From Rhodococcus sp. 14-2470-1b (GTDB lineage: Bacteria > Actinomycetota > Actinomycetes > Mycobacteriales > Mycobacteriaceae): a DNA stretch of 64,000 nt. Below are positions 56,708 to 64,000 of this stretch, piece after piece; positions within the stretch are counted from its first letter, which is position 1, and each line of letters begins with the position of its first letter. The position numbers and the translations under genes were made by a program. The DNA lies in contig NZ_NPFY01000011.1 of assembly GCF_002259415.1 (NCBI RefSeq), positions 186,001 to 250,000 of the forward strand, read 5' to 3'. The notes under the pieces are model-generated. The model did no database searches and had not been told where the DNA came from. It was given only the letters and a program-made list of their open reading frames with translations.

Positions 56708-57376
56708 TCAGTGTCCGAACATCCGTCGGAACGAGGTTCCGAGTGGGTGTTTGGCGGTGACGGAGCCGAAGCGAACCTTGCCACGCACGACCACGTGCAA
56801 ACGGCCGATGGGCGGGCCGGTGCGGACCTTGTTGTTCGCGCTGCCTCCCACTGTGTCGAGGCCGTTGAGGTCGACCGTCGCCTCCTCGGGGACAACGAGA
56901 GAGATTGTGCTGCAGTAATCGTCGACAGTCACCTCTACCACCTGGGTCGACATGATGCCCTGCGTGAAATCGAGCGTGATCGTCGACATCTTGCTCTGGA
57001 TCGACAATGTCGGCGGTACGTGCCACGGCCCTTTGCGCGACACCGTGGACATCGTTCCGCGCACCACGTCGCCCGGACCACCGTGAGCGTTTCCTGCATG
57101 CCCCTGCCAGGGCGAATGCGTCGGCGGCTGGTAGGACGGCGCCGTGCCGGCGTTGTACGGGGTGGGACTGGGCGGGCGGTGCTCTTCGGCGATCTGCATG
57201 CCAGGCAGGTCGGCGAGGACGGAGTTGAGTTCACCGCGGGTCTTGGCCGCCAGAGCCGTGTCCATCCGCTCGGTGAATTCGCCGAGCGACAGCATTCCCT
57301 GCCCCACTGCGCGCTGCAGGAGCTGGCCCACATGCTCCTTCTCTGCGTCGGACACTCGTAGATCCCTCGCCTCCAT
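56708..57376 (-). CDS. DUF1707 (SHOCT-like) domain protein with LiaF-like C-terminus
   Basis: 222 residues, ATG start. Residues 1-55 are the DUF1707 module: RDLRVSDAEKEHVGQLLQRA, GMLSLGEFTERMDTALAAKT, ELNSVLADLP. A Pro-rich linker follows (about 65-100). Residues 105-222 resemble the LiaF/DUF2154-type beta-helix, with VSRKGPWHVPPTLSI, VDDYCSTISLVVP and VVVRGKVRFGSVTAKHP. No membrane helix. Such proteins are associated with envelope-stress regulation in Gram-positives, by family analogy only. Confidence 0.85.
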   Translation of the reverse strand: MEARDLRVSDAEKEHVGQLLQRAVGQGMLSLGEFTERMDTALAAKTRGELNSVLADLPGMQIAEEHRPPSPTPYNAGTAPSYQPPTHSPWQGHAGNAHGGPGDVVRGTMSTVSRKGPWHVPPTLSIQSKMSTITLDFTQGIMSTQVVEVTVDDYCSTISLVVPEEATVDLNGLDTVGGSANNKVRTGPPIGRLHVVVRGKVRFGSVTAKHPLGTSFRRMFGH

Positions 57377-57428
57377 GGGTTCCAGGATAGATGCGTTCCA
57401 GGATAGGTGTCGACGCCGAACCTGGCCA

Positions 57429-58535
57429 TCATGCGGATTCGAGCACGCTCAGCATCCCCGCCACCGACAGCGGCCAGCCGAACTGCTCCGCCCTCGCCCG
57501 CGACGCCGTCCGACGGGCTGGAGCGGGTAGGTCGAACACCCTCGACAGCTCCGTCGCCAATCCGTCTGCGGTGTCGTCGAAGCGCCCACCGCAGTCCGTG
57601 GTCACGATGTCGGCCAGCGCGGACGACCGCGATACGACGACGGGGGTTCCAGTTGCCAGTGACTCGAGCGCGGCCAACCCGAACGTCTCGTGCGGCCCCG
57701 GCGCCACAGCGACATCCGCCGACGCGAGCAGGGATGCGAGTTCCTCACGCCCGTCGACGAATCCGAGGAACTCGATGGGGAGTCCTCGGGCTCTACGTTC
57801 GAGCCCGGCGCGCCTCGGTCCGTCGCCCGCAATCACCAATCGGACGTCGAATCCGGAATGGTGAAGCGCAGCAACCGAATCGATGCTGCGGTCCACCCGC
57901 TTCTCCACCGACAATCGGCCACAGTGGACAAGCAGTCGCCCAGAGCCCCGATGCCAGGGCGACAGGGAATCGCCGACGCGCCGGCCCGGATGAAACATGT
58001 CGAGGTCGACGCCGAGTGGAACCTGAGAGACGTTGGTGGCGCCGATTCGCTCGAACTCGCGTCGCGCAAAAGCAGTGGTGCACACGACGGCGTCGTACGT
58101 CTCGGCTGAGCGACGGTTCGCGACGTCGGCGAGTGCTCGTGCCGTCGCGTCGGGCATCATCTGCCCGAGTAGACGATCGAGGCGCTCGTGGGAAATCATC
58201 ACGCTCCGAACTCCGCGCCGGGCTGCCCACGTTCCCATTCCGCGCAACGTGAGGCGATCCGATACTTCGACGACGTCCGGGCGCAGCCCGCTCAGAAGTC
58301 CGGCCGTGGATCGAGGATTGACCGCGCGATAGCCACCGGTGAACGGAATCTTGCCTGCGGGACGGGTGATGCGCAGGACTCCCGACGGCAAGATCGTCTC
58401 GGTCGCTCGCTCCCCCGGCACGACCAGAACCACCTCGTGGCCGGACGCCGTGTACCCAGCCCCCAGTTGATCCACGGCGGTCCGCAGACCGCCGGAACGC
58501 GGTCCGTAGAAATTGGCCAGCTGCACGATGCGCAC
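57429..58535 (-). CDS. GT4-family glycosyltransferase
   Basis: About 368 residues from GTG 58535 (RIVQLANFYGPRSGGLRT next); GTG 58553 is an alternative start. GT-B fold with glycine loop FYGPRSGGLRTAV, acceptor-domain HERLDRLLGQM, donor domain LVHCGRLSVEKRVDRSIDS, and EX7E motif GPHETFGLAALESL. Closest functional kin by pattern are mannosyltransferases of the PimB/MgtA type, but the acceptor cannot be assigned. Divergent from the START-like gene with 155 bp between. Confidence 0.88.
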   Translation of the reverse strand: MRIVQLANFYGPRSGGLRTAVDQLGAGYTASGHEVVLVVPGERATETILPSGVLRITRPAGKIPFTGGYRAVNPRSTAGLLSGLRPDVVEVSDRLTLRGMGTWAARRGVRSVMISHERLDRLLGQMMPDATARALADVANRRSAETYDAVVCTTAFARREFERIGATNVSQVPLGVDLDMFHPGRRVGDSLSPWHRGSGRLLVHCGRLSVEKRVDRSIDSVAALHHSGFDVRLVIAGDGPRRAGLERRARGLPIEFLGFVDGREELASLLASADVAVAPGPHETFGLAALESLATGTPVVVSRSSALADIVTTDCGGRFDDTADGLATELSRVFDLPAPARRTASRARAEQFGWPLSVAGMLSVLESA

Positions 58536-58690
58536 CGCGTCGAGTGTGACCACGCGCCGTGACCGGTCGTCGACGAGGAGGAGAACTTTGAACGTCGAGA
58601 GTCGGGACAACGATCTGCCCCGCATTGCCGAACCGCCAAATAGACCGCTCACCACGTTTTTCCCGGCAAATCGCCGGGTAAATTCGTGAG

Positions 58691-59080
58691 ATGGAGATCA
58701 CGATCGATGCCGTGGGGGAGGCAAGAGCCGGTGCGGTGTGGGAGCGATACATGGACCCACGCCAGTGGTCGTCGTGGGCAACGCAGATCGTGTCCGTCGA
58801 ATATTCGATGTCGCGCTTGTGCACGCAGTCGTTCGGCCGGCTCGAAGGCCCACTGTGGCTTCGACTGGACTTCGAGGTGACCGAAGTGGACGAAGCAGGC
58901 TGGACGTGGACATCGAAAGTCTGGTTCAAGAGTCGCAAGCTGGGGCTGACGCTCACCCACGGGGTGGCGTCGCGGCCGGACGGGAGCCGCACCTGGTTGA
59001 CCATGGACGGTTCACCGGCCTTTGTGCTCCCGTACCTGCCGTACGCGAGGTGCGCCATCGGCCGACTGGTCCGCCGCTGA
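58691..59080 (+). CDS. SRPBCC/START-like polyketide cyclase-type protein
   Basis: 129 residues, ATG 58691 soon after GTGAG. It has the SRPBCC layout: N-terminal EITIDAVGEARAGAVWERYM, D-P-x-x-W-S-S-W (DPRQWSSWATQI), beta strands GPLWLRLDFEVTEVDEAGWTW, and a C-terminal helix (YLPYARCAIGRLVRR). The hydrophobic cavity binds a lipid or small molecule; ligand unknown. No clear operon partner. Confidence 0.85.
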   Translation: MEITIDAVGEARAGAVWERYMDPRQWSSWATQIVSVEYSMSRLCTQSFGRLEGPLWLRLDFEVTEVDEAGWTWTSKVWFKSRKLGLTLTHGVASRPDGSRTWLTMDGSPAFVLPYLPYARCAIGRLVRR

Positions 59081-59109
59081 TCAGCACCTCAGCCTGAGGC
59101 CTCGAGGCG

Positions 59110-59334
59110 TCACTCGGTGCGGGTGGTGGTTTTCGGGTCCGTCGGAGTGTCCGTGACGTCGTCGGGATCAGGCGTCGGGAACGACGGTTCGTCACCGGAT
59201 CCGTCGATGTGCTCGTCGAACTCCTCGATTGCGCGTCCGCGCTCGTTCGCGCTCTGCCCGGTGTCGGCATCCTGACCGCGCGTCTTCTCGGTGGGATCGA
59301 CGGTGGTGTCGACGGGCTTGTCGGTATCGGTCAT
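59110..59334 (-). CDS. Small acidic, Thr/Asp-rich hypothetical protein
   Basis: 74 residues from ATG 59334 (MTDTDKPVDTTVD); the ATG at 59364 is possible. Very acidic, no hydrophobic core, with RGRAIEEFDEHIDGSGDEPS and a Thr/Pro/Asp-rich end, so it is probably disordered. It lies 42 bp after the response regulator gene on the same strand, and may be the last gene of that operon. Low information; weak coding evidence from codon bias only. Confidence 0.55.
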   Translation of the reverse strand: MTDTDKPVDTTVDPTEKTRGQDADTGQSANERGRAIEEFDEHIDGSGDEPSFPTPDPDDVTDTPTDPKTTTRTE

Positions 59335-59376
59335 GCGTTCTGGTGTGCCCGTCTGCCCGGGCATGCAAACACTCGG

Positions 59377-60027
59377 TTACAGACCCTGTTCGATCGCGTA
59401 GCGCGTCAACTCGACTCGATTGGCGAGTTGCAGCTTGCGCAGAGTGGCCTGCACATGGTTCTCGACGGTTCGATGGCTGAGCGTCAGCTTCGTCGCGATC
59501 TGCTTGGAGCTCAATCCTTTTGCGACCAAACGAAGAACCTCGGTCTCGCGTTCGGTCAGGGTCGGGCGAGAGTCTCGTTCCCCCTCCGGCGCGCTCGACA
59601 TCCGCCGGTACTCACCCAGAACCAGCGCTGCAAGTCCGGGTGTGAACACCGCCTGCCCCGCAGCGGTGGAACGAACGGCCTCGTACAGTTCGTCGGCCGA
59701 CGCGCTCTTGACCAGGTATCCCGTCGCACCCGCTTTGATGGCGTCGAGTACGTCCTCTCGTTCGGACGATGCGGACAGCACCAGTATTCGGCTGTTCTTC
59801 GAGCCCTCGAGGACCTTGCTCGTCGCGTCCGCTCCGTTTCCGTCCGGCAGATGCATGTCCATCAGCACGACGTCGGGCTGTGTGGCTTTCGCCCGCCTTC
59901 CTGCAGCGCCGACGCTGTCCGCCGTCGCGACGACGTCGAAACCCGCGGCCTCCAGGTCCCGTGCGACGCCGTCTCGCCACATGGGGTGGTCGTCGACGAC
60001 CATCACGGTAATCTGCTCCTGCGTCAT
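59377..60027 (-). CDS. LuxR/NarL-family response regulator
   Basis: 216 residues from ATG 60027, overlapping the kinase stop by 4 bp. Receiver domain: acidic pocket VDDHPMWRD (Asp12-13), phosphoacceptor Asp57 in DVVLMDMHLPDGNG, Lys in GYLVKSASADELY. C-terminal GerE/LuxR HTH: LTERETEVLRLVAKGLSSKQ, IATKLTLSHRTVENHVQATL. It is the output half of a two-component system with the MacS-type kinase. Target genes are not evident; the transporter and kinase operon itself is a candidate. Confidence 0.93.
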   Translation of the reverse strand: MTQEQITVMVVDDHPMWRDGVARDLEAAGFDVVATADSVGAAGRRAKATQPDVVLMDMHLPDGNGADATSKVLEGSKNSRILVLSASSEREDVLDAIKAGATGYLVKSASADELYEAVRSTAAGQAVFTPGLAALVLGEYRRMSSAPEGERDSRPTLTERETEVLRLVAKGLSSKQIATKLTLSHRTVENHVQATLRKLQLANRVELTRYAIEQGL

Positions 60028-61172
60028 CGCTTGCCCCTCGGGTCGTTCCGCTGTTTCGGCACCTTGATCTCCCATTCGGTTCCGGCGCCCACGTCGGTGT
60101 CCAGCACAGCCGTGCCGCCGATCGACGAGACCCTGCCCAGTATCGACTTCGACACGCCCATCCGCCCTTCGGCTTCCGCGGCCGCCAGTCGGCCGGGAGC
60201 GATACCATCGCCGTCGTCGCGCACGCTGACGATGACCATGTCGTCGACGTCCTCCAGTAGGACGTACGCTCGAGCACCCTCGCCTGCATGAAGCGCGACA
60301 TTGGACAGTGCAGTGTCGACCACGGCGGAGAGCTCCTCGGCGACCGACCTGTCGACCAACACCGGATCCGGCGGTGAGGACACCGAGACAGTGGTGCTGC
60401 CGTAAGGGCGCAGAAGGCTTCGCAGATCCACTTCAGCCTGGGTGGCGTCGACTCTGCTCGGCTCTCCTTGCTCGGAGATCAGCATCCGCAACGCTACCTC
60501 CTGTTCGCCCGCTAATTCGGCGAGTTCTCCTGCTACGCCGCCGATTTCCGATCCACGACGGCGAACGAGCGCGAGAACCTGCAGCACACCGTCGTGCACC
60601 TGCCGGGCGAGACGCTCTCTTTCCTCGGTGATTGCCGCGAGTCGGGCGGCGCGCTGGAGTTCGGCGTGCGCACGATGGGCGGTGTTGCTCGCCAACCCGA
60701 GGGCAAGACCGACGGATACCAGAACCGGTGCGGTCGCATCGGTCCACAGATCCAGATCGATCTGATCGCGCACCACAGCGCTGACCGCCGCCAGCAGGAT
60801 GCCTGACGCAATACCTCCCTTGGGCCCGAACAGAATTGCCGCCGAAATGACCGCATTGGTTGCCCACAGCGTCGTCGGGAGGGTTTGGTGAGTGCTGTAC
60901 CAATCGTATTCCGACACGAGGCGAGTCGACGCCATCAGCCCGATCACGACGATCTGGTCGGCGAGCACCACCTTCCACCGCGGCAACGTCGCCCTCGACA
61001 GCAGTGCCGCGGACAGACCGGTCCACACCGCCATGAGCGCAACGAAGAACCAGCTCAACCGAACGTTGCTGTAATAGGACATCGAGGCCACCTGATAGCT
61101 GATCGCGTAGATCAACGTGATCAGACGAAACGCCTGCGACGCCCGCCACAGCGGTGTGACCGCATCACTCAT
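60024..61172 (-). CDS. MacS-type membrane sensor histidine kinase
   Basis: 382 residues, ATG start overlapping the AI-2E transporter stop by 8 bp. Five or so N-terminal helices (ITLIYAISYQVASMSYY, FFVALMAVWTGLSAALL and following) form the sensor; then HisKA_3 with His193 in EERERLARQVHDGVLQVL and a HATPase_c domain with VRDDGDGIAPG and GRMGVSKSILGRVSSIGG. It resembles actinobacterial MacS kinases near AI-2E-type transporters. Ligand unknown; the membrane sensor may detect envelope state. Confidence 0.92.
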   Translation of the reverse strand: MSDAVTPLWRASQAFRLITLIYAISYQVASMSYYSNVRLSWFFVALMAVWTGLSAALLSRATLPRWKVVLADQIVVIGLMASTRLVSEYDWYSTHQTLPTTLWATNAVISAAILFGPKGGIASGILLAAVSAVVRDQIDLDLWTDATAPVLVSVGLALGLASNTAHRAHAELQRAARLAAITEERERLARQVHDGVLQVLALVRRRGSEIGGVAGELAELAGEQEVALRMLISEQGEPSRVDATQAEVDLRSLLRPYGSTTVSVSSPPDPVLVDRSVAEELSAVVDTALSNVALHAGEGARAYVLLEDVDDMVIVSVRDDGDGIAPGRLAAAEAEGRMGVSKSILGRVSSIGGTAVLDTDVGAGTEWEIKVPKQRNDPRGKR

Positions 61173-62472
61173 CGGTCGGCTTCCGTTCCGAGCCGGTCTC
61201 TTTCGACAAATCCGGGGTGCTCAGACTGCCCGGATCGAGTTCGCGATTGTGGGGGTGCGGGCTGTCAGCTTCGGCCGGGAACAGAGGCTCCCCCGGATCG
61301 TGCTCCTCCAGTTCCTCGTAGACCTCGTCGGGATCGTCGGCGAGCAAAGACCGAACTGCAGTGTTGAGGACGGCGACGATGGGGACGGCCAGCAGGCCAC
61401 CGACGATTCCAGCCAGAAGAATGCCGACGGTGATGGCCAGTACCACCGCGAGCGGGTGCAGCCGCACTGCACGGCCGAGCAACAACGGTTGCAGCACATG
61501 CCCTTCCAGCTGCATGACGGCGACGACGATGCCCAGCGTGATCAGTGCCGTCAGCCAGCCTTTCGTCACCAAGGCGATGAACACGGCCACGAATCCGGTG
61601 AGGAAGGCACCGACGATCGGAATGAACGCTCCGATGAACACCAGCGATGCCAACGGAAGTGCGAGCGGCACGCCGAGGATCGCGAGACCGGCACCGATTC
61701 CGATGGCGTCGGCAGCGGCCACGGCGACCGTCGCGCGCACGTATCCGACGAGGGACCCGAATCCTTGGCTGCCGGCGAGGCGGATCCGCCGTCGCGCTCC
61801 GGTGGGGGCGAGCCGGGTGACGAACTCCCAGATCTGGTCGCCGCCGTACAGAAAGAAGATCAGGATGAACAGCGTCAGAGCGGCGCCGGTGAGTATTTCG
61901 CCGATGACTGTCGCAGTCGTCAACGCACCCGACGTCACCGCGGCCTGGTTGTCCTGGATGACCTTGACGAGGTTCTCGCTCGCCTGACTGATCTGATCCT
62001 GCGAGATGTGGAAGGGCCCGTCGGCCAGCCACCGCTGGACGTCGTTTATCGAGGTGGTGAATTGATCACCCAGCTGCGGCAGCCCTTCGATGAACTGCTC
62101 GACGACGAACGTCATGATCCCGGCGACGACGCCGATGCTGGCGATGATGACGACCACGACCGCCGCGGCTCTCGGTACACCGCGTCGTTGCATCCAGTCG
62201 ACGAGTGGGAGCAGCATCGCCGACGCCAGCAACGCAAGGCCGAGGGGGATGACCACGGTGTCCAACCGTGCGACGACGTAACAGAACGTGATGAAGCCGG
62301 CGAAGATGACCAGCAGTCGCCAGGTCCATTCGGCGCCGATCCGGACGAGAGGATGCACCGAATCGGCAGGAGTGGAGCCTGCGGAATGACCGAGGGGGGC
62401 CGCTGTTGGAGGGGGTGCTGGACGGCTGGGAAGTACCTTTGACGCTTCTGCCTGCGGCTCGCGTTCGGTCAC
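61165..62472 (-). CDS. AI-2E family transporter (PerM/TqsA-like)
   Basis: 435 residues from GTG 62472. About eight helices; the family core has RRGVPRAAAVVVVIIASIGV, VKVIQDNQAAVTSGAL and FIGAFIPIVGAFLTGFVAVF, then GWLTALITLGIVVAVMQLEGH and LLLGRAVRLHPLAVVLAI. The family exports or takes up small molecules and includes Na+/H+ antiporters; autoinducer-2 specificity should not be assumed. Residues 27-35 are a single copy of the dispersed repeat (GHSAGSTPA) in the cytoplasmic leader. First gene of an operon with the MacS kinase and response regulator. Confidence 0.9.
   Translation of the reverse strand: MTEREPQAEASKVLPSRPAPPPTAAPLGHSAGSTPADSVHPLVRIGAEWTWRLLVIFAGFITFCYVVARLDTVVIPLGLALLASAMLLPLVDWMQRRGVPRAAAVVVVIIASIGVVAGIMTFVVEQFIEGLPQLGDQFTTSINDVQRWLADGPFHISQDQISQASENLVKVIQDNQAAVTSGALTTATVIGEILTGAALTLFILIFFLYGGDQIWEFVTRLAPTGARRRIRLAGSQGFGSLVGYVRATVAVAAADAIGIGAGLAILGVPLALPLASLVFIGAFIPIVGAFLTGFVAVFIALVTKGWLTALITLGIVVAVMQLEGHVLQPLLLGRAVRLHPLAVVLAITVGILLAGIVGGLLAVPIVAVLNTAVRSLLADDPDEVYEELEEHDPGEPLFPAEADSPHPHNRELDPGSLSTPDLSKETGSERKPTDE
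62366..62392 (-). repeat. Dispersed GHSAGSTPA repeat, single copy in the AI-2E transporter gene
   Basis: On the minus strand it reads GGT followed by CATTCCGCAGGCTCCACTC and CTGCC, in frame and sense, encoding GHSAGSTPA. It lies about 80 bp into the gene, in a Pro/Ala-rich cytoplasmic leader before the first helix. Confidence 0.93.
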
Positions 62473-62489
62473 CCGGTAAATTTAACCCG
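62472..62489. promoter_or_regulatory. Overlapping divergent promoter between AI-2E transporter and cyclase
   Basis: The two GTG start codons are 16 bp apart and centred on TAAATTTA (62477-62484). In each direction a TAAATT -10 box (62477-62482 forward; 62484-62479 reverse) ends 6 bp before the GTG, the position expected for leaderless transcripts beginning at the start codon. Neither gene has a ribosome-binding site. The whole 22-bp segment is nearly palindromic. Confidence 0.6.
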
Positions 62490-64000
62490 TGCTGGCATCT
62501 TTGAGAGCGGTCTCGCTCACCCTGAAGAGTCGCTGGCCTCTCTATATGTTGTCGATGTTGCTGTCGAATCTGTTCGGCGCGGTGTTGGTGTTCGCGTTCG
62601 TGCGGTACGGGCTTCCCATCGAGGAGTCGCAGTCGATCGTCGCGGATCGTGTTCGCGATGTGTACGTGTTCGGGGCGTATCTGGTCGCGGCCGGTGCGGT
62701 GAGTCTGTATTACGCGGCTCGGACGTTGCGGAGTGTGATTCGGTGGCAGTTGCGCGGTGGGCCGCCGAATCGTAAGGAGCAGATGGCGACGCTGCATGCT
62801 CCGCTGCGTCAGGCGATCGTGCATCTTGTCCTGTGGGTGATCGGCGGCGTGCTGTTCGTGCTGCTCACGGTGACGGAGATGCCGTCGCTGGCGGTGGCGG
62901 TGATCGTCACGGTGATCATGGCGGCGACGGTGACGTTCGGCTTCACCTACATGCTCGGCGAGAGAATTCTGCGGCCGGTGGCTGCGATGGCTCTCAGTGA
63001 GGGCCGATTCGACCGGACGATGACGCCGGGCGTCGGGACCAGAATGGCGATGACGTGGGGTCTCGGCACGCTGATGCCCGTCATCGGCATCATCTTGCTC
63101 TGCGCGACGCAGTTGACGACGGATCTGGTGTTCTCCACCGATTCGCTCGCCGTCGCGATCATCCTGCTCAGTGTCCTGGCGGTCGGTCAGGCGTTCATTC
63201 TGTCGATGCTGACGGCGAGTCAGATCTCGGATCCCATTCGGCAGCTGCGCCGGGCGATCGAGCGTGTTCAGCGCGGAGACAACGACGTGGAGGTCGACGT
63301 CTTCGACGGCAGCGAGATCGGTCGGCTGCAGGTCGGCTTCAACCGGATGATGGAGGAATCGGCCGAGCGTCGGGTGCTTCGGGAGCTGTTCGGCCAGCAC
63401 GTCGGTGAGGACGTGGCCCGACGCGCATTGCAATTCGGTACCGAATTGGGCGGAGAAACCCGCTTCGTCGCGGTCCTGTTCGTGGACATGGTCGGGTCGA
63501 CGGCCACGGCGTCGGAGCGCCCGCCGAGCGAAGTCGTCGAGCTTCTGAACGAGTTCTTCCGCGTAGTGGTCGACGTGATCGATCAGCACCACGGTTTCGT
63601 CAACAAGTTCATGGGCGACGCTGCCCTCGCGATCTTCGGGGCGCCCCTCGACCGGCCCGACGCTCCGACGGCAGCGCTGGCTGCGGCGCGCGACCTGCGG
63701 TTTGCTCTCGATGACATCGTCGGACTCGACATCGGCATCGGTGTGTCGGCCGGTCTCGCTGTGGCAGGAAACATCGGCGCGAAGGAGCGGTTCGAGTACA
63801 CAGTCATCGGAGACCCGGTCAACGAAGCATCTCGTTTGACTGAATTGTCCAAACTTCGGCCCGGCCGCGTGCTGGCGTCGACGTCCGCTCTGTACTTCGC
63901 GAGTGACGAGGAACAGGAACATTGGGAGCTCGGAGATCAGGTCCAACTACGCGGCAGACGACGCCTCACTCACCTTGCCTGGCCTGTTGAGCACCCATGA
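62489..64000 (+). CDS. Membrane-bound class III adenylate/guanylate cyclase with HAMP
   Basis: 503 residues from GTG 62489, ending exactly at the last base of the window (TGA 63998-64000). Six N-terminal helices (about residues 15-250), a HAMP linker (ISDPIRQLRRAIERVQRGD, then SEIGRLQVGFNRMM), and a class III cyclase domain from about residue 320: FVDMVGSTA (metal Asp), FVNKFMGDAALAIFGAP (Lys for adenine and second metal Asp), YTVIGDPVNEASRL (Asn and Arg for the transition state). All catalytic residues are present; Lys and Asp at the base-binding positions favour ATP. Similar to mycobacterial Rv1318c-Rv1320c-type cyclases. Confidence 0.93.
   Translation: MLASLRAVSLTLKSRWPLYMLSMLLSNLFGAVLVFAFVRYGLPIEESQSIVADRVRDVYVFGAYLVAAGAVSLYYAARTLRSVIRWQLRGGPPNRKEQMATLHAPLRQAIVHLVLWVIGGVLFVLLTVTEMPSLAVAVIVTVIMAATVTFGFTYMLGERILRPVAAMALSEGRFDRTMTPGVGTRMAMTWGLGTLMPVIGIILLCATQLTTDLVFSTDSLAVAIILLSVLAVGQAFILSMLTASQISDPIRQLRRAIERVQRGDNDVEVDVFDGSEIGRLQVGFNRMMEESAERRVLRELFGQHVGEDVARRALQFGTELGGETRFVAVLFVDMVGSTATASERPPSEVVELLNEFFRVVVDVIDQHHGFVNKFMGDAALAIFGAPLDRPDAPTAALAAARDLRFALDDIVGLDIGIGVSAGLAVAGNIGAKERFEYTVIGDPVNEASRLTELSKLRPGRVLASTSALYFASDEEQEHWELGDQVQLRGRRRLTHLAWPVEHP

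Noticed and set aside
61117..62442. 441-codon plus-strand frame and a similar 626-codon minus-strand frame at 62066-63946
   Set aside because: They are antisense to the AI-2E transporter and the cyclase, respectively, both of which have full family motifs.

Overview
The window is high-GC actinobacterial DNA from a mycolic-acid-containing member of the Mycobacteriales, most likely Rhodococcus in the broad sense. The basis is a set of envelope genes (an MmpL3 mycolate transporter, the arabinofuranosyltransferase AftD, a PorA-like DUF3068 protein, a VanW-type peptidoglycan-binding protein) and a gene order that, from memory, follows the Mycobacterium tuberculosis Rv0204-Rv0245 neighbourhood in reverse orientation. 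No rRNA, tRNA, CRISPR array or complete insertion sequence was seen.

Layout. 1-2.8 kb: the tail of a DUF2064-like gene, a membrane protein, an HTH/DUF4180 pair, an unlisted 53-residue membrane protein, a MarR regulator and a methyltransferase. 2.9-4.8 kb: fadE5. 4.8-19.9 kb: a block that separates fadE5 from fadA2. It holds an orphan AbiEi/DUF559-like gene between two palindromic repeats, two tandem copies of a flavin-reductase/FMN-reductase pair followed by ribBA, an SGNH hydrolase, a large VanW protein, and a PucR regulator divergent from a five-gene branched-chain-amino-acid/amide-type ABC transporter. 19.9-24.3 kb: fadA2, fabG4, htdX and a TetR regulator, a lipid-metabolism module whose promoters share a CTTAC-N6-GTAAG palindrome. 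24.4-39.4 kb: lpqI, a universal stress protein, DUF2613-aftD, an acyltransferase, DUF3068, a flippase, a polytopic membrane protein, a glycosyltransferase, a methyltransferase and a ROK kinase, mostly cell-envelope glycan functions.

39.4-54.1 kb: pckG, a three-gene operon of two partner P-loop GTPase-like proteins plus a small DxDxDG protein, then trmB, a NYN-domain gene, mmpL3 with a very long disordered tail, a second tail-less mmpL3 paralogue and a DUF2339 membrane protein. 54.3-64 kb: a DUF222/HNH gene broken by one in-frame stop codon, small hypothetical genes, a DUF1707 protein, a GT4 glycosyltransferase, a START-like protein, and an operon of AI-2E transporter, MacS-type histidine kinase, LuxR-type response regulator and a small acidic protein, divergent from a membrane class III nucleotide cyclase with only 16 bp between start codons.

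The most unusual signal is a dispersed 27-36 bp repeat with core CATTCCGCAGGCTCCACTC. It occurs at five loci (LivG, AftD, a diverged array in MmpL3, the AI-2E transporter, and the leader of the ROK gene). It always lies in the sense direction of the gene and, inside genes, is always read in the same frame as GHSAGS-x-P. It behaves like an in-frame, protein-invading micro-repeat. Shorter tandem repeats also abut several stop codons.
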